The notes under the pieces were generated by a model. The model worked only from the letters and a program-made list of their open reading frames with translations. It did no database searches and had not been told where the DNA came from. Shown here piece after piece: positions 44,657-55,738 of a stretch of 64,000 nucleotides of DNA. Origin of the DNA: Kingdonia uniflora (Eukaryota; Streptophyta; Magnoliopsida; Ranunculales; Circaeasteraceae); NCBI GenBank assembly GCA_014058105.1, contig JACGCM010001011.1, positions 439,501 through 503,500 on the forward strand. The letters are read 5' to 3'. The stretch's first letter is position 1. The number at the start of each line of letters is the position of its first letter. A program made the translations under genes and the position numbers.

Positions 44657-45593
44657 TTTTAGATAAGACGTTCAAAAACTTGAATCGCAGAGCCGAAATA
44701 CCTTTTGTCATGATATTCGTTTTTGATCTTTTGTGGAAATGTATCGAACACCTAATAGCTTTTTGGCTACCATATCACGGACAAGCAAAATAAAATGCGA
44801 TTTCGATGTGCTTCATCCTTTGATGGAAGATGGGATTTGCAGTTAGGTAGGTAGCACCGACATTGTCGCACCATAGAATATGGCTCTTTAATTGAGGAAT
44901 GCGGAGTTCGCTTAAAAGAGTGCGAAGCCACGTTACTTCAGCTGCAGCGTCAGCGAGAGCCCTGTACTCCGACTCAATACTTGATCTTGCAACCAATTTT
45001 TGTTTGCGGGAGCATCAAAAAATGATATTAGGGCCTAGATAGATTATAAATCCTCCTGTGAATTTTCTGTCATCTGGACATCCTCCATAATCAGCATCGG
45101 AAAAGGCGGATAGTTGGTAAGATGTCGACTTTGATATCAAGGCTGTAAGTGATAGTATATTTGAAGTATCGAAGAATACGCTTCACAACCGCCAAATGAT
45201 CATCTCTGATTGTTGCATAAATTGACACACCTTGTTAACCGAGAAAGATATATCTATGGCGTATTGAAGGGCACCAACAATGCTTCGATATAATGTAGGA
45301 TTATTAAATGACGGCCCACCAAACTTACTTAACTGAACACTAGGGGTATTAAAAGGGTTGGAGATGGGTTATGTGCCATCCATATTTGCATGTTTAAGCA
45401 GATCCACAAGGTATTAATGTTGAAAAAGAAATAAACCATGTTTAGTGGAAATTACCTTAATCCCTTGGAAGAAAGTGAGAGCTCCAAGGTCTTTGATTGC
45501 GAATTCATGGCTGAGTTGAGTGATTAACTTTTGAACCTCATGGAGCGAACTTTCGATGACAATGATGTCATCAACATACACGAGAACATATAA
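44657..45593 (-). pseudogene. Copia D pol: C-terminal RT and RNase H
   Basis: 45599-45414 (minus) carries VLVYVDDIIVIESSLHEVQ and EFAIKDLGALTFFQGIKV. After several breaks, 44996-44775 carries the RNase H end, VARSSIESEYRALADAAAEV, TWLRTLLSELRIP and LWCDNVGATYLTANP. Intervening sequence holds the [21 protein letters not shown] region in broken frames (about 45060-45130). The RT frame is cut at 45593 by the MULE and resumes at 51983. Confidence 0.82.
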
Positions 45594-45713
45594 GAGCAAA
45601 TTTGATTTAACCCCTGTAGTTTCTGAGGCAATTAGCGAAGGACCCCTCTGTTCTTCTTTTATTCAGACCCAGTCCCTTTTCAACAGATTACGGCAGTCAA
45701 AGTCAATTGACCA
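45594..45713 (+). repeat. Left terminal inverted repeat of the MULE
   Basis: 120 bp, roughly 93% identical by eye to the complement of 51854-51973. The likely promoter of the accessory gene lies in or next to it. Confidence 0.9.
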
Positions 45714-45907
45714 ACGAGAACTCCAGCCTCTTTTAAAAAAAATACATATTTACCCTTTTATTTAAAAAAACAAGAAAATAAAAACAAAAAACATCGAGAT
45801 TTGTATCTGAGATCCAACGAGTGATATTTGTTTGAAATCCGACCGTTACGTTTGATAATTTCTCTTCTTCCTTTCAATCTCTCTTCTGTTAAAATCAAAT
45901 TGGAACA

Positions 45908-46593
45908 ATGGGAGGAGGACTGCAACATAATCCAAAGAAGGTATGTCCAATTCCATTAGCTTTACTTTTTAATTTGACTATATTGAAGCTCGGGGGTGTA
46001 AGGCTGAGAGTGATAGAAAACAGAGGGGTGTTAAGCTAATTTTTTTTATCTTATCATAACAGTGTGATAAGTGTTATCTTGAAGACCATTCAGCAGATTT
46101 ATGTCCATGGATATATACTAGTTGCAAGAATCCTGATTGTGATGCGATTATGAAGCTCTTAACCTCCAACACATCTGTAAACCCCAATAGAAAGTATCTT
46201 AAGTGTTATGTCATAGAATGTAAGTCATTTCGGTGGCTAAGTGATGTTGTTGATAAGGCTAAAGGGTTGGTAGGATCATCCTCTAATACTGGATGTTATG
46301 GATGTGGTGGATTTGGTCATTGGGTAAAAGATTGTCAGTGGAAAGCTAGTAATTGTGATGTGCAGGGTTGTGGTGGGGTGATGAAGCTTCTTATATCCAA
46401 ACAGAAAAGGAGTTATGGAGAGAAATTTCTAAAGTGTCCAACCTGTAATAACTTCCAATGGTTGAAGGATGCTCAAATTGAAGTACAGAAGAAAATTGAT
46501 GTGAGGAACATTAACATTAGTGTGCAGATGACAATGGAGATGGGGTTAGATGCTTTCTGCAATGAGTTCAAAGGAAAGACAACAATGAAGTAG
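45908..46593 (+). CDS. MULE accessory gene: tandem (CCHC knuckle + GRF-like zinc finger) protein
   Basis: Exon 1 is 45908-45940 (11 codons, donor gtatgt), exon 2 is 46063-46593 (acceptor taacag); together 187 residues and no internal stop. The start is the first ATG, and the intron keeps frame. The protein is two repeats of one module. CCHC knuckle 1 is C12-C15-H20-C25 (CDKCYLEDHSADLC). GRF-like finger 1 is C32, C37, R54, C59, C64 and FRW 67-69. Knuckle 2 is C89-C92-H97-C102 (CYGCGGFGHWVKDC). GRF-like finger 2 is C109, C114, C136, C139 and FQW 142-144. The two halves align (MKLLTS..RKYLKC and MKLLIS..EKFLKC). Single GRF fingers occur in many short plant proteins and in ssDNA-binding repair proteins. 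A role in nucleic-acid binding during transposition is inference. It is the only intact ORF in the element, while its transposase is decayed. Confidence 0.72.
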
Positions 46594-46963
46594 ATTGAAG
46601 ATCATGTAATAGGGGCTTTGAATTTGAAATTAGTGGTTGTAATTTTTTTGAGTAGTTGTATGATTAATTTTCAGTTGTTGTAATGGATGAATATGTTGTA
46701 CTTGTGTTTTTTGATCCTATGTGCCTTATGATATAAGTTTGTATGAGTTTTGTGTTTTTTGATCCTATGTGCACATACTTGATAGGCTTACTATAACCCC
46801 ATTTCTCAACCATTATCTCCCCAACTACTCAATTTTGGAAACAAGAACAGTCAAAACTCTATTTCCAAGCACCACTTTAATGCCCTCCCTCTCTACTATT
46901 AAACCACATTTTTACTTCATTTGATTTTTATCTTTTATCTTCATCTTTTCTCTGCAGCAAACA

Positions 46964-47221
46964 ATGTCTGCCCCTGCAAGTTCTAGTTCATCATCTGAGG
47001 AGTATAACTGGTGGGAGCAACTGAACCCTGAGGAAAAGAAGATGTTGAGGAGGCTGTATGGTGATCTGGATGAAGAAGAGACTGAAAAAGAGAGTAGTGA
47101 AGAAGTGACTGAAGAAGAGAGTAGTGAAGAAGAGAGTACTAAATCTGAGACTACTGAAGATGAGATTGTAGAGGAAAAAGGATCAGATTCAAATGATGAA
47201 TTAGTGGGCTCTAACAGTTAG
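46964..47221 (+). CDS. Short acidic ORF in the MULE
   Basis: 85 residues. A Ser-rich start (MSAPASSSSSSEEYNWWEQL) is followed by NPEEKKMLRRLYGDLDEEE and a Glu/Ser/Thr-rich acidic tail. An acceptor-like tctctgcag lies 7 bases before the ATG, so it could be the second exon of a transcript. It is 371 bp downstream of the zinc-finger gene, on the same strand. No family recognised. Acidic low-complexity sequence arises easily, but the first 35 residues look like real protein. Confidence 0.4.
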   Translation: MSAPASSSSSSEEYNWWEQLNPEEKKMLRRLYGDLDEEETEKESSEEVTEEESSEEESTKSETTEDEIVEEKGSDSNDELVGSNS

Positions 47222-48136
47222 GATGAATCAGTGGACAGTGTATGTGTGTTGTATGTTTTGACTGAAATACCAAGTTCATTTGAAGCATCTTTTGCTTTTT
47301 TTGATAGTCATTTGTTATTTATAATTTCCAAGGTCATTCTAATTTTTTTTTACTGAAATACCAAATTGTATGTGTGTTGTATGTTTTGACTGAACTGAAA
47401 TACCAAGCCAAAGCCTTATCTTCAGTATCCAACCTACAAAAAAAAGAAAAAGATGAGCAAGCAATACATAAACCAATACATACACAAAAAAATTGAAGCA
47501 TACAACCTAAATTTTTTTGACTGAAATGAAGCATTCAACATTCACCAAAAGAAAAAGAAAAGATAAGCAAGCAATACATTAAAAAAAAAAGATTCAGTAT
47601 CCAACCTATAAACCAAAGCCAAAGCATGCAAAATGAAGATTCAATATCCACCAGCCTAATTTTTTTTTTCACAGTTTCTAAAGATTCAATATCCAACCTA
47701 TAAACCAAAGCCTGCAAAATGAAGCATTCAACATTCACAAAAAAAAAAAGATGAGCAAGCAATACATAAACCAAACCCCGCAAAAGCATTCAACATTCAC
47801 AAAATAGATTGCCAAAATAGACTGCAAGCACATTTACTAACAAAAGCATTTAACATTCACAAAATAGACTGCCAAAATAGATTGCAATCCCATTTACTAC
47901 CATAAGCATTCAAGATTCACAAGATTCCAAAATAGACTACAAAAGCATTCAAGATTCATAAGCAATCACATTTACTAACAAAATAGACTGCCAAAATAGT
48001 GATGTAGTATCATATCAAAATGACTTCAATTCCTTTAGTTCAATGCTTCCAAGGTTGCCTACATGCATTGAAAGTCTTCTTATATGGATTCTCTTTGGTT
48101 CTTGTTGGATTAGGAGGAGTTAGATTGACTATTGCA
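47222..48136. repeat. Non-coding centre of the MULE with 60-bp tandem repeats
   Basis: AT-rich DNA between the convergent genes. A 60-bp unit (aaaagcattcaacattcaca..) is repeated from 47782 to about 47960. Looser copies of 'gcattcaacattca' and 'aagcaagcaatacat' occur from 47450 on. Short ORFs here are not supported. Confidence 0.7.
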
Positions 48137-51100
48137 CTAGCAGTTTGAGAGGTTTGAGTTGATGGTTGTGTTAAAGTCCTTTCTCCTGCAATATTTGGAT
48201 GGGTGGTCATCCACAAATCTAGCTTGTGATGGAGTGAGGGCATTAAGCCTTGGATTGCCTCTACCTCTGCCACTACCACTACCTCTTCCTCTACTAGTAC
48301 AAACAGCAAGTGCTTCACCTTCTTGAACAATGTAATTGCCTCTACCACTACTTCTGCTACTACCTCTTCCTCTACCAGTACAAATATCAAGTGCTTCACC
48401 TTCTTGAACAATGTCATTGCCTCTGCCACTGCTTCTGCTGCTACCTCTTCCTCTACCAGTACAAACATCAAGTGCTTCACCTTCTTCAACAATGTCATTG
48501 CCTCAGCCACTGCCACTGCCATTGTCTCTGCCTCTATTTTGACTTCCCCATGTTTGAGATTTTGTAACTTGAGAAACATCATTCATATGAGGATTACCAG
48601 GCACAAACTTAGCCTGTGGCTTTGGTCTACTCCCTCTAGGCCTTCCTCCTCTCTTTGGACTGTAAGTACTTCTAACAGTTTGAGATAGTGCATCAAATCC
48701 CATTTTACTTCTGCTTCTAGAAACACTGCTGAGAGTGTCCACTCTAAATGTTGGTTGAGACCTTGATATTGTTGGTGGTGCGAGTGGTCCTTTACATGTC
48801 TTTTAATTGTGGCCAAACATCCCACGTTTTTTTTTTTTTTTTTTTGACCACCTCCTTCATCTGCATCATTCCTCCTCACTTTTTTAGGTCTTCCATGCCC
48901 TCTCACCAGTGGTTGTGGCTCAACTTGCCTACTTGGCTGCAATATAAACTCAATAATAACATATACTTAATCTTAAATGAGTATGGACAATCACATTAAT
49001 GTACATAATCACACAAATAATAATCACTTACCTTCCCCCAATTTGATGAATCAGTGACAACATGGACAACTCCTGAATATGTTACCGCATATGATGATAC
49101 ATGGTGATATTTGCTACAAAGACTCCATGCATATATAAATTCAAATTAATAAATTAAGGGGACAAATAATGAATCTAGAAATGGAAAATTAGATTTATAA
49201 TAATAAGTAGCTTACCCCTCCTACTCTAACCTCATTGGAATGATAACACTTGCAGCATGGATGCAAGGTAGTCCACTAAGATGCCATTCATTACACTCGC
49301 ATGTATGGGTAAGTAGATTTAACTTCCATCTACCCCCATTAGTCCCAATTGAAACAAACCCATCATCATCTTCTCCTTCAAAGTCATATTCCCCATAATG
49401 TATCTTCAGCTTCTCAATGTGCATTAGTGCTTTTGGTACAAGGCCTCTCTGATCCCATGCCCTTGCCTTAATTCTCCTTTTATTGTGTAACTTCATCAAC
49501 ATTAAATTTAACCTCTCAATTGCTTTATCCAATGGTTTGTCTCTGATCTTCACAATCCACCAGTTGAAAGATTCAGAGAAATTATTAGTAATATGTTCAC
49601 ACTTTGATGTGAAATCAAAGTGTGACCTACACCATGTCTCATGGGGTTCCATATCCAACCATGCCTTAGCTGCAGGGTCACCCTCTTGCATTTTGTCAAG
49701 GAAATACTGTTTCTCAACTTGTCTACATGCTTTTGTTGCTCCCCATGCTAGATTCTCCAAATGAGTTCCTTTGTGATATTTTTTCATATTTTATACATGT
49801 GCCTGAAGCAATATCTGTGATTGGAGTTGAGAAACACTTGGTGGACAGCTTCAATAAGACCCTTGTGTCTATCACTAATAAAAGTTAATTTGCTAGGGTA
49901 ATTTTACAGATAAGGTTGTAACTTAGTCAAGAAAGTCCTCCATGTCTCCGTGCATTCACTTCTGCAGAAATAAACTCCAATTGGGTACAACCCATTGTTT
50001 GTATCCAGACTGAGAATATATAACACCACTCCCCCATATTTTCCCTTGAGGAAGCATACATCTAAACCTAATATTGGTCTACAACCATTAAGAAATCCAT
50101 CAATTGATGCCTTGAAAGCAATACAAGTGCCTGTCCATTGCATTGTAACACCATCAACACTTGAAGTTGAAATGCTGCCAGGATTACACAACAAAAATTT
50201 CCTATTCAACTCAGGTAAAATAGTGTATCCCAAGTCAAAGCTCCCCACTATTCTCTCCATACATATGGTCTTAACATTTCAGGCACTATAGTATGAAATA
50301 TCTACCCCAAACTTCTTCTTAATTCTGACCTTAAGTTCCTTTGGTGTAATTGTTTTAATATCTCTCACCAGCCATCTTGTTGACTGCACCAACTGTCCCC
50401 TTGCAATCATGTTCAAAATAATGCCCTTTCAGTTCCATGGTGTGCTCATCAGGTAATCTGGAAACAAAAGCCAACCATTTACATTTTTCATCAGTACACT
50501 TCATCCTCAACCTGAAACTCTCATTCTTGATGTGGCTGTAACTGAACTTCTTAATAACTACAAATTTTCTAAAGTATTTTCTTGCATAATCAACTGTAGG
50601 CCACTGCATCCCGACCTTCAGCTCTTTGTACATAGGTTCCACTATTTCTTTGGTCATATCAGCATCCTCTTTTGTAAAAATATTGTCATTCTCAGCATCA
50701 ATGCCATCAAACTCTTCCCCCCTTGCCATTTCCTCTGGTGTAGGTAAATCATCTCCATCTTGAGATGAATGAGTGTTGTAGTACCCTTCTTCTGCTACTA
50801 AATTCTCTATATCCAACTCAGTATTCCTTGCATATGTACACCATTATTGAACTTGATCAACATCCTCATCCCCTTGGTTGATTTCATCTTCAACTCCAAT
50901 TTCAGCTTGAACCCCATCATCAACATCTTCTTGGTCTTCTATATTTTTATCAAACAAGTTAATTCCAATTTCCTCAAGGTACTCTTCATCATATTCATAT
51001 ATCAACTCTCTGTCACTGCTATATGTCTTAGGGAGTTCATCCAACTCCTCCTCTGGTAGTTCACTAGGCTTAAACTTTTTTGATCCTAATTGAGAACTGG

Positions 51101-51350
51101 ATGGTAGATCACTGATATCAACTCCTTTCTTTCCCTTTGTGTACTTCCTTTTTTCTGGTATAGGAATTGGGTCTGGAATTGGGGAATCAAATGTGCCTGA
51201 AATTGGTAGAGATGGTTTAATTTTGGCCTTTGGTGATACAGTCTTTCTTAGATCACAAAGTTTAATTTCTTCATCATCATCATCAACCAATATAATCATG
51301 TCATCAAACCAACTCCTGCTAAACAGAAACCCCCAATTTATTACCTTCAA
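48137..51350 (-). pseudogene. MuDR-type MULE transposase, multi-exon, decayed
   Basis: Minus strand. 51350-50844 is acidic N-terminal sequence. 50816-50355 holds the plant MuDR DNA-binding region (VGMQWPTVDYARKYFRKFVV, FRLRMKCTDEKCKWLAF). Then RWLVRDIKTITPKELKVRIK appears in another frame. 50260-49904 is the start of the MULE catalytic domain (GLDVCFLKGKYGGVVL). Around 49860 is FISDRHKGLIEAVHQVFLNS. 49787-49221 ends with the SWIM finger CECNEWHLSGLPCIHA. Smaller exons follow at about 49145-49031 (KYHHVSSYAVTYSGVVHVV) and 48936-48137, with a GRPKKVRR basic motif and three 26-residue RG-rich repeats. Breaks are a TAA near 50841, shifts near 50375 and 49800-49905, and a TGA where SYYSAW is expected. 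An acceptor-like tttagcag at about 51319 suggests that the true first exon lies further upstream. Confidence 0.85.
48280..48515 (-). repeat. 78-bp coding tandem repeat in the transposase tail
   Basis: Three units, each encoding GN(D/Y)IV(E/Q)EGEAL.(V/I)CT and then GRGRGSSRSSGR-like residues (26 residues). The other two minus-strand frames and the plus strand are also open, which creates shadow ORFs. Confidence 0.8.
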
Positions 51351-51853
51351 AAAATCATAAAAAGAAACCCTAAATTATATTCCTAAAAGCATAAATTGCA
51401 CTGATTATTAGAAAATAGAGCTACCCAATTTAAGCTTATACAGCAAAGAAACGAAAAATACCCAAATTTTAAAACCCTAAATTTTAAAATCCCAATTTTG
51501 AAAACCCAAATTTTGAAAATTACTAACAGGTTGATATATATATAGAGAGAGAGGGAGAAAGATCACTAACCTCTTCAATGCCCTCCTCTTCATTCCACCA
51601 TTGTTGAGAACTGGCTTTGAGCCTGCTCCCACCGTTTTCACCATTGTTGAGAATTGGCTGTTTGAGAGATGGTTGTCTTCCAAATGGCTGAGAAATGGTT
51701 CTCTGAGAGAGAGAGGGAGAGAGGTTTATGAGATTAGAGAACTGGGTTCCCACTCATAATATTTTTTTTTGGTTTCTGAGATCATATGAATCGCACGTGC
51801 AGCCTATAAGGGTATATTGGGTTTTTTTTATAGATTTGTATGGGTCAACTGGC

Positions 51854-51973
51854 CGGTTAATTGACTTTGAGTGCCATAATCTGTTGAAAAGGGACTAGGT
51901 CTGAATAAATGAAGAACTGAGGGGTCCTTCGCTAATTGCCTCAGAAACTACGGGGGTTAAATCAAATTTGCTC
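51854..51973 (-). repeat. Right terminal inverted repeat of the MULE
   Basis: 120 bp, complement of 45594-45713, followed by the aacatataa duplication. Confidence 0.9.
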
Positions 51974-51982
51974 AACATATAA

Positions 51983-53493
51983 TATGAAGTTTGGATTGTA
52001 TTTGATAAAAAGTGAACAATCGCTCGGGATGCAACAAACTCTACACCAAGGAGGAACATCTGTCATGCCAAGCCCGTGGGGCTTGTTTCAATCCATACAA
52101 AGTCTTTTGTATTGACAAACATGGTTGGGAATCGGTTATCGACAAATCCTGATGGTTGTGACATATATACTTCTTCAACAAGATTACCATGTAAAAAGGC
52201 ATTTTGAACGTCAAGTTGCTTAATTGACTAGCCGTGTCCCACTGCTAATGACAAGATAATCCTAATGGAGGTAGGTTTTATGACGGGACTGAAGGTCTCA
52301 GTGTAATCGATTCCTTCTTGCTGATTATAGCCCTTTGTAACAAGCCATGCTTTATAATGTTCGATGGAGCCATTTGCATGTTTCTTAACCCAAAATATCC
52401 ATTTGTAACCAATAATGTTGCACGAAGGGTGCTGAGGTGTTAGAGTTCACGTGTCGTTGTGAATGAGAGCATTAATTTCTTCGACCATCGCTACTGGCCA
52501 CTTGGGAATTGGGATCTTTGTTTGCGGAAGTAAAAGATGTAAGTGCGTTGATATCATCTATAGCTGACAATAAGACCTTAGGGAGAAGGTGCTTGGCTGC
52601 TAGATAAACTTTAGGTTTTCTGATGCCATCTTGGTTTCGGGGAACCATGGAATGTGACAGAATTGTTTGACTAGATCGAGAAGTTTGTTGTGGATGGGAT
52701 CTATATGTCTTGAGTAGAACAAGTAGGTTCTGTAGATATAAAAGCGATTGTATGATTTTCTATTGTTGGGGAAGTAGCATCAATGGTGATGTTTGGAATA
52801 TGTTGAGGAGTAGTCTCTGAAGGTATAATATGGGTGGTGGGGATTTGTATAGTTGGAGAGGTAGTATCCAAGGTTGAGCTAGGAGGTGCAATGGAGGTTT
52901 CACTAATGACTCTCTGGGTGATGGACTGTGAAAATATAGAACATGGAGCTACAATTGCTGGGATACTGGTTTGACTTGGAGATGTTGCGATCATGGTGGG
53001 TGTTGTATGATGTTCTTGCAATCTCGCCAAAGGGAAGATATTTTCATCAAAATATGACATTTCTTGATATAGTATTTTTTTTGAGTTACAGGATTAAAGC
53101 AACGATAACCCCTGCGCATCGAGCTATATCCAAGAAAGATACAAAGCGTGGATCAATATTCCAATTTGTGTGTACGTTATGGTCGTAGAGACGGATAACA
53201 TGCACATCCAAATGCCTTCATAAATGTGTAATCTGGTTTTGAGAAGAATAACCGTTCGAGAGGGGTTGCATTTTGGAGAACAGGTGTCGGTAGGCGATTA
53301 ATTAGATATGTGGCGGATTCAAATGCAAAATTCTAGAACCGAAGAGGCATGGATGCATGAGCCATAAGTGTTAACCCCGTCTCGACTATGTGCCGGTGTT
53401 TGCACTCCGCAACAACATTTTGTTCGTATGTGTGCAGACAAGATACACGATGACCAATCCCATAAGAGGACAAGTATTGCAATATGTTACACA
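51983..53493 (-). pseudogene. Copia D pol: integrase end, linker and N-terminal RT
   Basis: On the minus strand from 53493: LQYLSSYGIGHRVSCLHTYE, KHRHIVETGLTLMAHASMPL, ATYLINRLPTPVLQNATPLE (integrase Glu-side half), then a Ser/Thr/Pro-rich linker (53060-52701). RT follows in broken frames toward 51983, with an [23 protein letters not shown] region near 52140-52200 and [19 protein letters not shown] near 52300. It joins to the YVDD part at 45593 across the MULE. Confidence 0.78.
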
Positions 53494-54106
53494 TGTATTC
53501 AGAAATAAAACGAAAATGAACGAAAAGGAAATGAAAAACTGAGGATCGAGGCTTGCAGTCACTGTAATTTCCTTAAGACATATTTCACCATACGTATGGT
53601 TCTTCACAGATAATGGCGCCTGTCTCCCAAGATACAACGATCGAATCGTACAGACTTGAAACACTCAAGTCAATACACCTGTCAAACTTTTTGTGATATT
53701 ACTCTCAAGAAAGACGCAATGAAGTGTACTCAAACAATACAGAAAATGGCTGTTTATAGAGGAGAAGGTGGCTAATAAAATAGCTGTAAACTAGAAATCC
53801 CCATGAGCCCGAGCCCATGCCCCAAGGCCGAATCATAGACTTATAAAATAGTTTAGGTAAAGTCTATGTAGGTCATGGGTCGGATCGTGCAAGCAAGCCT
53901 ATGGGCGGCGTCCCCATATAGCAAGCCTTCATACACTCGCCTCACACACGCGTGAGGGCAACACCTACCTACTCATGCTATACATGTTAGTAGTGTGGAA
54001 CCCATTATAAAGTGAAAATCCTCCTTTCACTTATCCAATGTGGGACTAAAAATAAACACCAGTTTTGACATTCAAAATATAGTAAACACATGGGGTTTTT
54101 CCAACA
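53494..54106 (-). repeat. Solo LTR inserted in the copia D integrase
   Basis: 613 bp, on the minus strand TGTTGGAAAAACCCC to TTTCTGAATACA. The integrase frame reads YQSIS right up to one end and continues NILQYLSS at the other. It includes GC-rich ctcacacacgcgtgagg and the 'aatgtgggac' block common in copia LTRs. The 5-bp flanks do not match, so decay or an exact boundary error is possible. Confidence 0.65.
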
Positions 54107-55738
54107 CGATATTGATTGATATTCTCGTCCCCAATTAGTATGTAAATACTTAGTTTTTCTATCAATTTCCATGAGCTTTTTAAATGAGATGAAAGTGGGT
54201 AACACATCAAATATTTTTGTAATACAATATAACCATGTAAATTTGTTGTAACCATCAATGAAGTTAACAAAATAATGATATCCATTAATAAAAGAAATAG
54301 GGCAGGGCCCCAAACATCTGGAGAAAAAAAATCTAACAGTGCATTAACTGGTGTTGCCGATGTCGGAAATGGCAAATAATGACTCTTTCCTTCCTGACAT
54401 GCATCACACACATGAGGCATTTTATTTCGAAAGAATGGAATGCCATGTATGATACGCCAAATGTCCAAGTCTATGATGCCACCCGTCCTTGGCGACTTTA
54501 TATGTAAAGCAGGCTTTCTTATTATCATGCATTTTATTTATGTCCAACTGGTACAAGCCTTGTCTACTCGGTCCTTGCACTAGAACTACTCCTTCACATA
54601 AAAGTGAGATGGATGAAACTCACACAGACAATTATTATCTTTAGTAAACTTCTTCACTGATATTAGATTTCATTTAATTAAAGGGACATGTAAAATATCA
54701 TTTAAATGGAACTTAGATTTATTTGTATGCAAGGTAGAGGAACTAATGTGTCGAATCTTCAAACCTGATCTGTTACCCATTTTTATTGTATCATTGGCTT
54801 GATAATCCGAATGCATATTCAAATTTGAGAGGTCCAAAAGTGAGGTGATAAGTTGCTTCAGAATCGGGGAACGAATGATCAAGAGTGGTAGGTTTCGCTA
54901 CAGAGTTATAGGTTTGTGCGGCCTCATTTCGCGCCGCCTCCGGAAGATTGTAGCATTGAAGTGCTTGGTGGCCTACATGGTTACATTCCTGATAGATTGG
55001 CCGATTGGAATACGAAGGAGATGGGTTATGGGAGCTGTTGAAGGTTGAAGAGGAGTAATAATTTCCCCAACCTCGACCACGCACTCCTCTATTACAAAAA
55101 CCAAATGAACCTCGTTGTCCACGAGATGTACCGCAATTGTTATTAGAGTTGCTAGACCAGTGTGTAACATTTCCCGTAAGAGAGATGTCATCTGAGTGGC
55201 AATCATGGGTCATGTGAATTTCTTCACTGAGAAGTAAACCAAGGAGCTCGGCGAGAGAGACAGGTTCTACTCTCATAGAAACAGCCATTCGAAAAGCTCC
55301 ATATTCAGATGGTAGTCCACCAAGAATGTATAAGATTAAATCATCATCCGCGATTGGACTTACGACAATAGCTAGTTGATGGGATATGGTTGTAGCTCAC
55401 TGGAAATACTTGGATATTGTGTCGGTCCCCTTTTCCAAAGTTTGAAGCTCCATGCGCAGTTGCATCACATGGGCTCGAGAGTGTGATGCATAGATTGTTT
55501 CAAGGCTGGTCCAAACGTCTCGTGAAGTAGCGACCCCGATGATTTGAGCTTGAACATTCACAGTGAGAGATGAGTAAATCCAACTTAGAAGTAGCTGGTC
55601 TTGTCTTTGCCATGAAGCATACTCTGGATTTGGTTGCTTGGTACCTTCAGATCCACACGGAAGGAAAGGCGACGGAGATGGTGTGGTTCCCTCAACATAG
55701 CTAAGGACATCGAAACCATGAAGAAGTGGCATAAAATG
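54107..55738 (-). pseudogene. Copia D gag C-terminus, zinc knuckle, protease and integrase start
   Basis: Minus strand. 55732-55397 is the copia gag core (WQRQDQLLLSWIYSSLTVNV, VWTSLETIYASHSRAHVMQL). 55288-54791 continues with SEYGAFRMAVSMRVEPVSL, a Gly/Arg/Ser-rich segment, the knuckle YQECNHVGHQALQC (first Cys changed to Tyr) and a protease site reading PDSEATYHLT (DSGAT in active copies). 54882-54670 is the rest of the protease. 54528-54107 is the GAG-pre-integrase and integrase start (CDACQEGKSHYLPF, PDVWGPA). The changed knuckle Cys and protease Gly confirm inactivity. Confidence 0.82.

Larger units (their letters stand above)
45594..51973. mobile_element. Mutator-like element (MULE) with transposase and accessory zinc-finger gene
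   Basis: 6380 bp with about 120-bp terminal inverted repeats (45594-45713 and 51854-51973; outer bases gagcaaatttgatttaaccc). The perfect 9-bp duplication aacatataa (45585-45593 and 51974-51982) is the Mutator-superfamily signature. It lies inside the RT gene of copia D. Contents: a plus-strand two-exon zinc-finger gene near the left end, a plus-strand acidic ORF, tandem repeats, and a minus-strand MuDR-type transposase from the right end. The genes are convergent, like the two-gene layout of maize MuDR, but the accessory product is not one I know. Confidence 0.92.

Noticed and set aside
47782..47990. Possible CRISPR-like array (60-bp spaced repeats)
   Set aside because: The whole 60-bp unit is repeated with no unique spacers; it is a minisatellite in a plant transposon.
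48310..48688. Plus-strand ORFs of 85-121 residues rich in Cys/His/Tyr or Ser/Thr
   Set aside because: Antisense to the RG-repeat tail of the MULE transposase; open because the repeat lacks stops in several frames.
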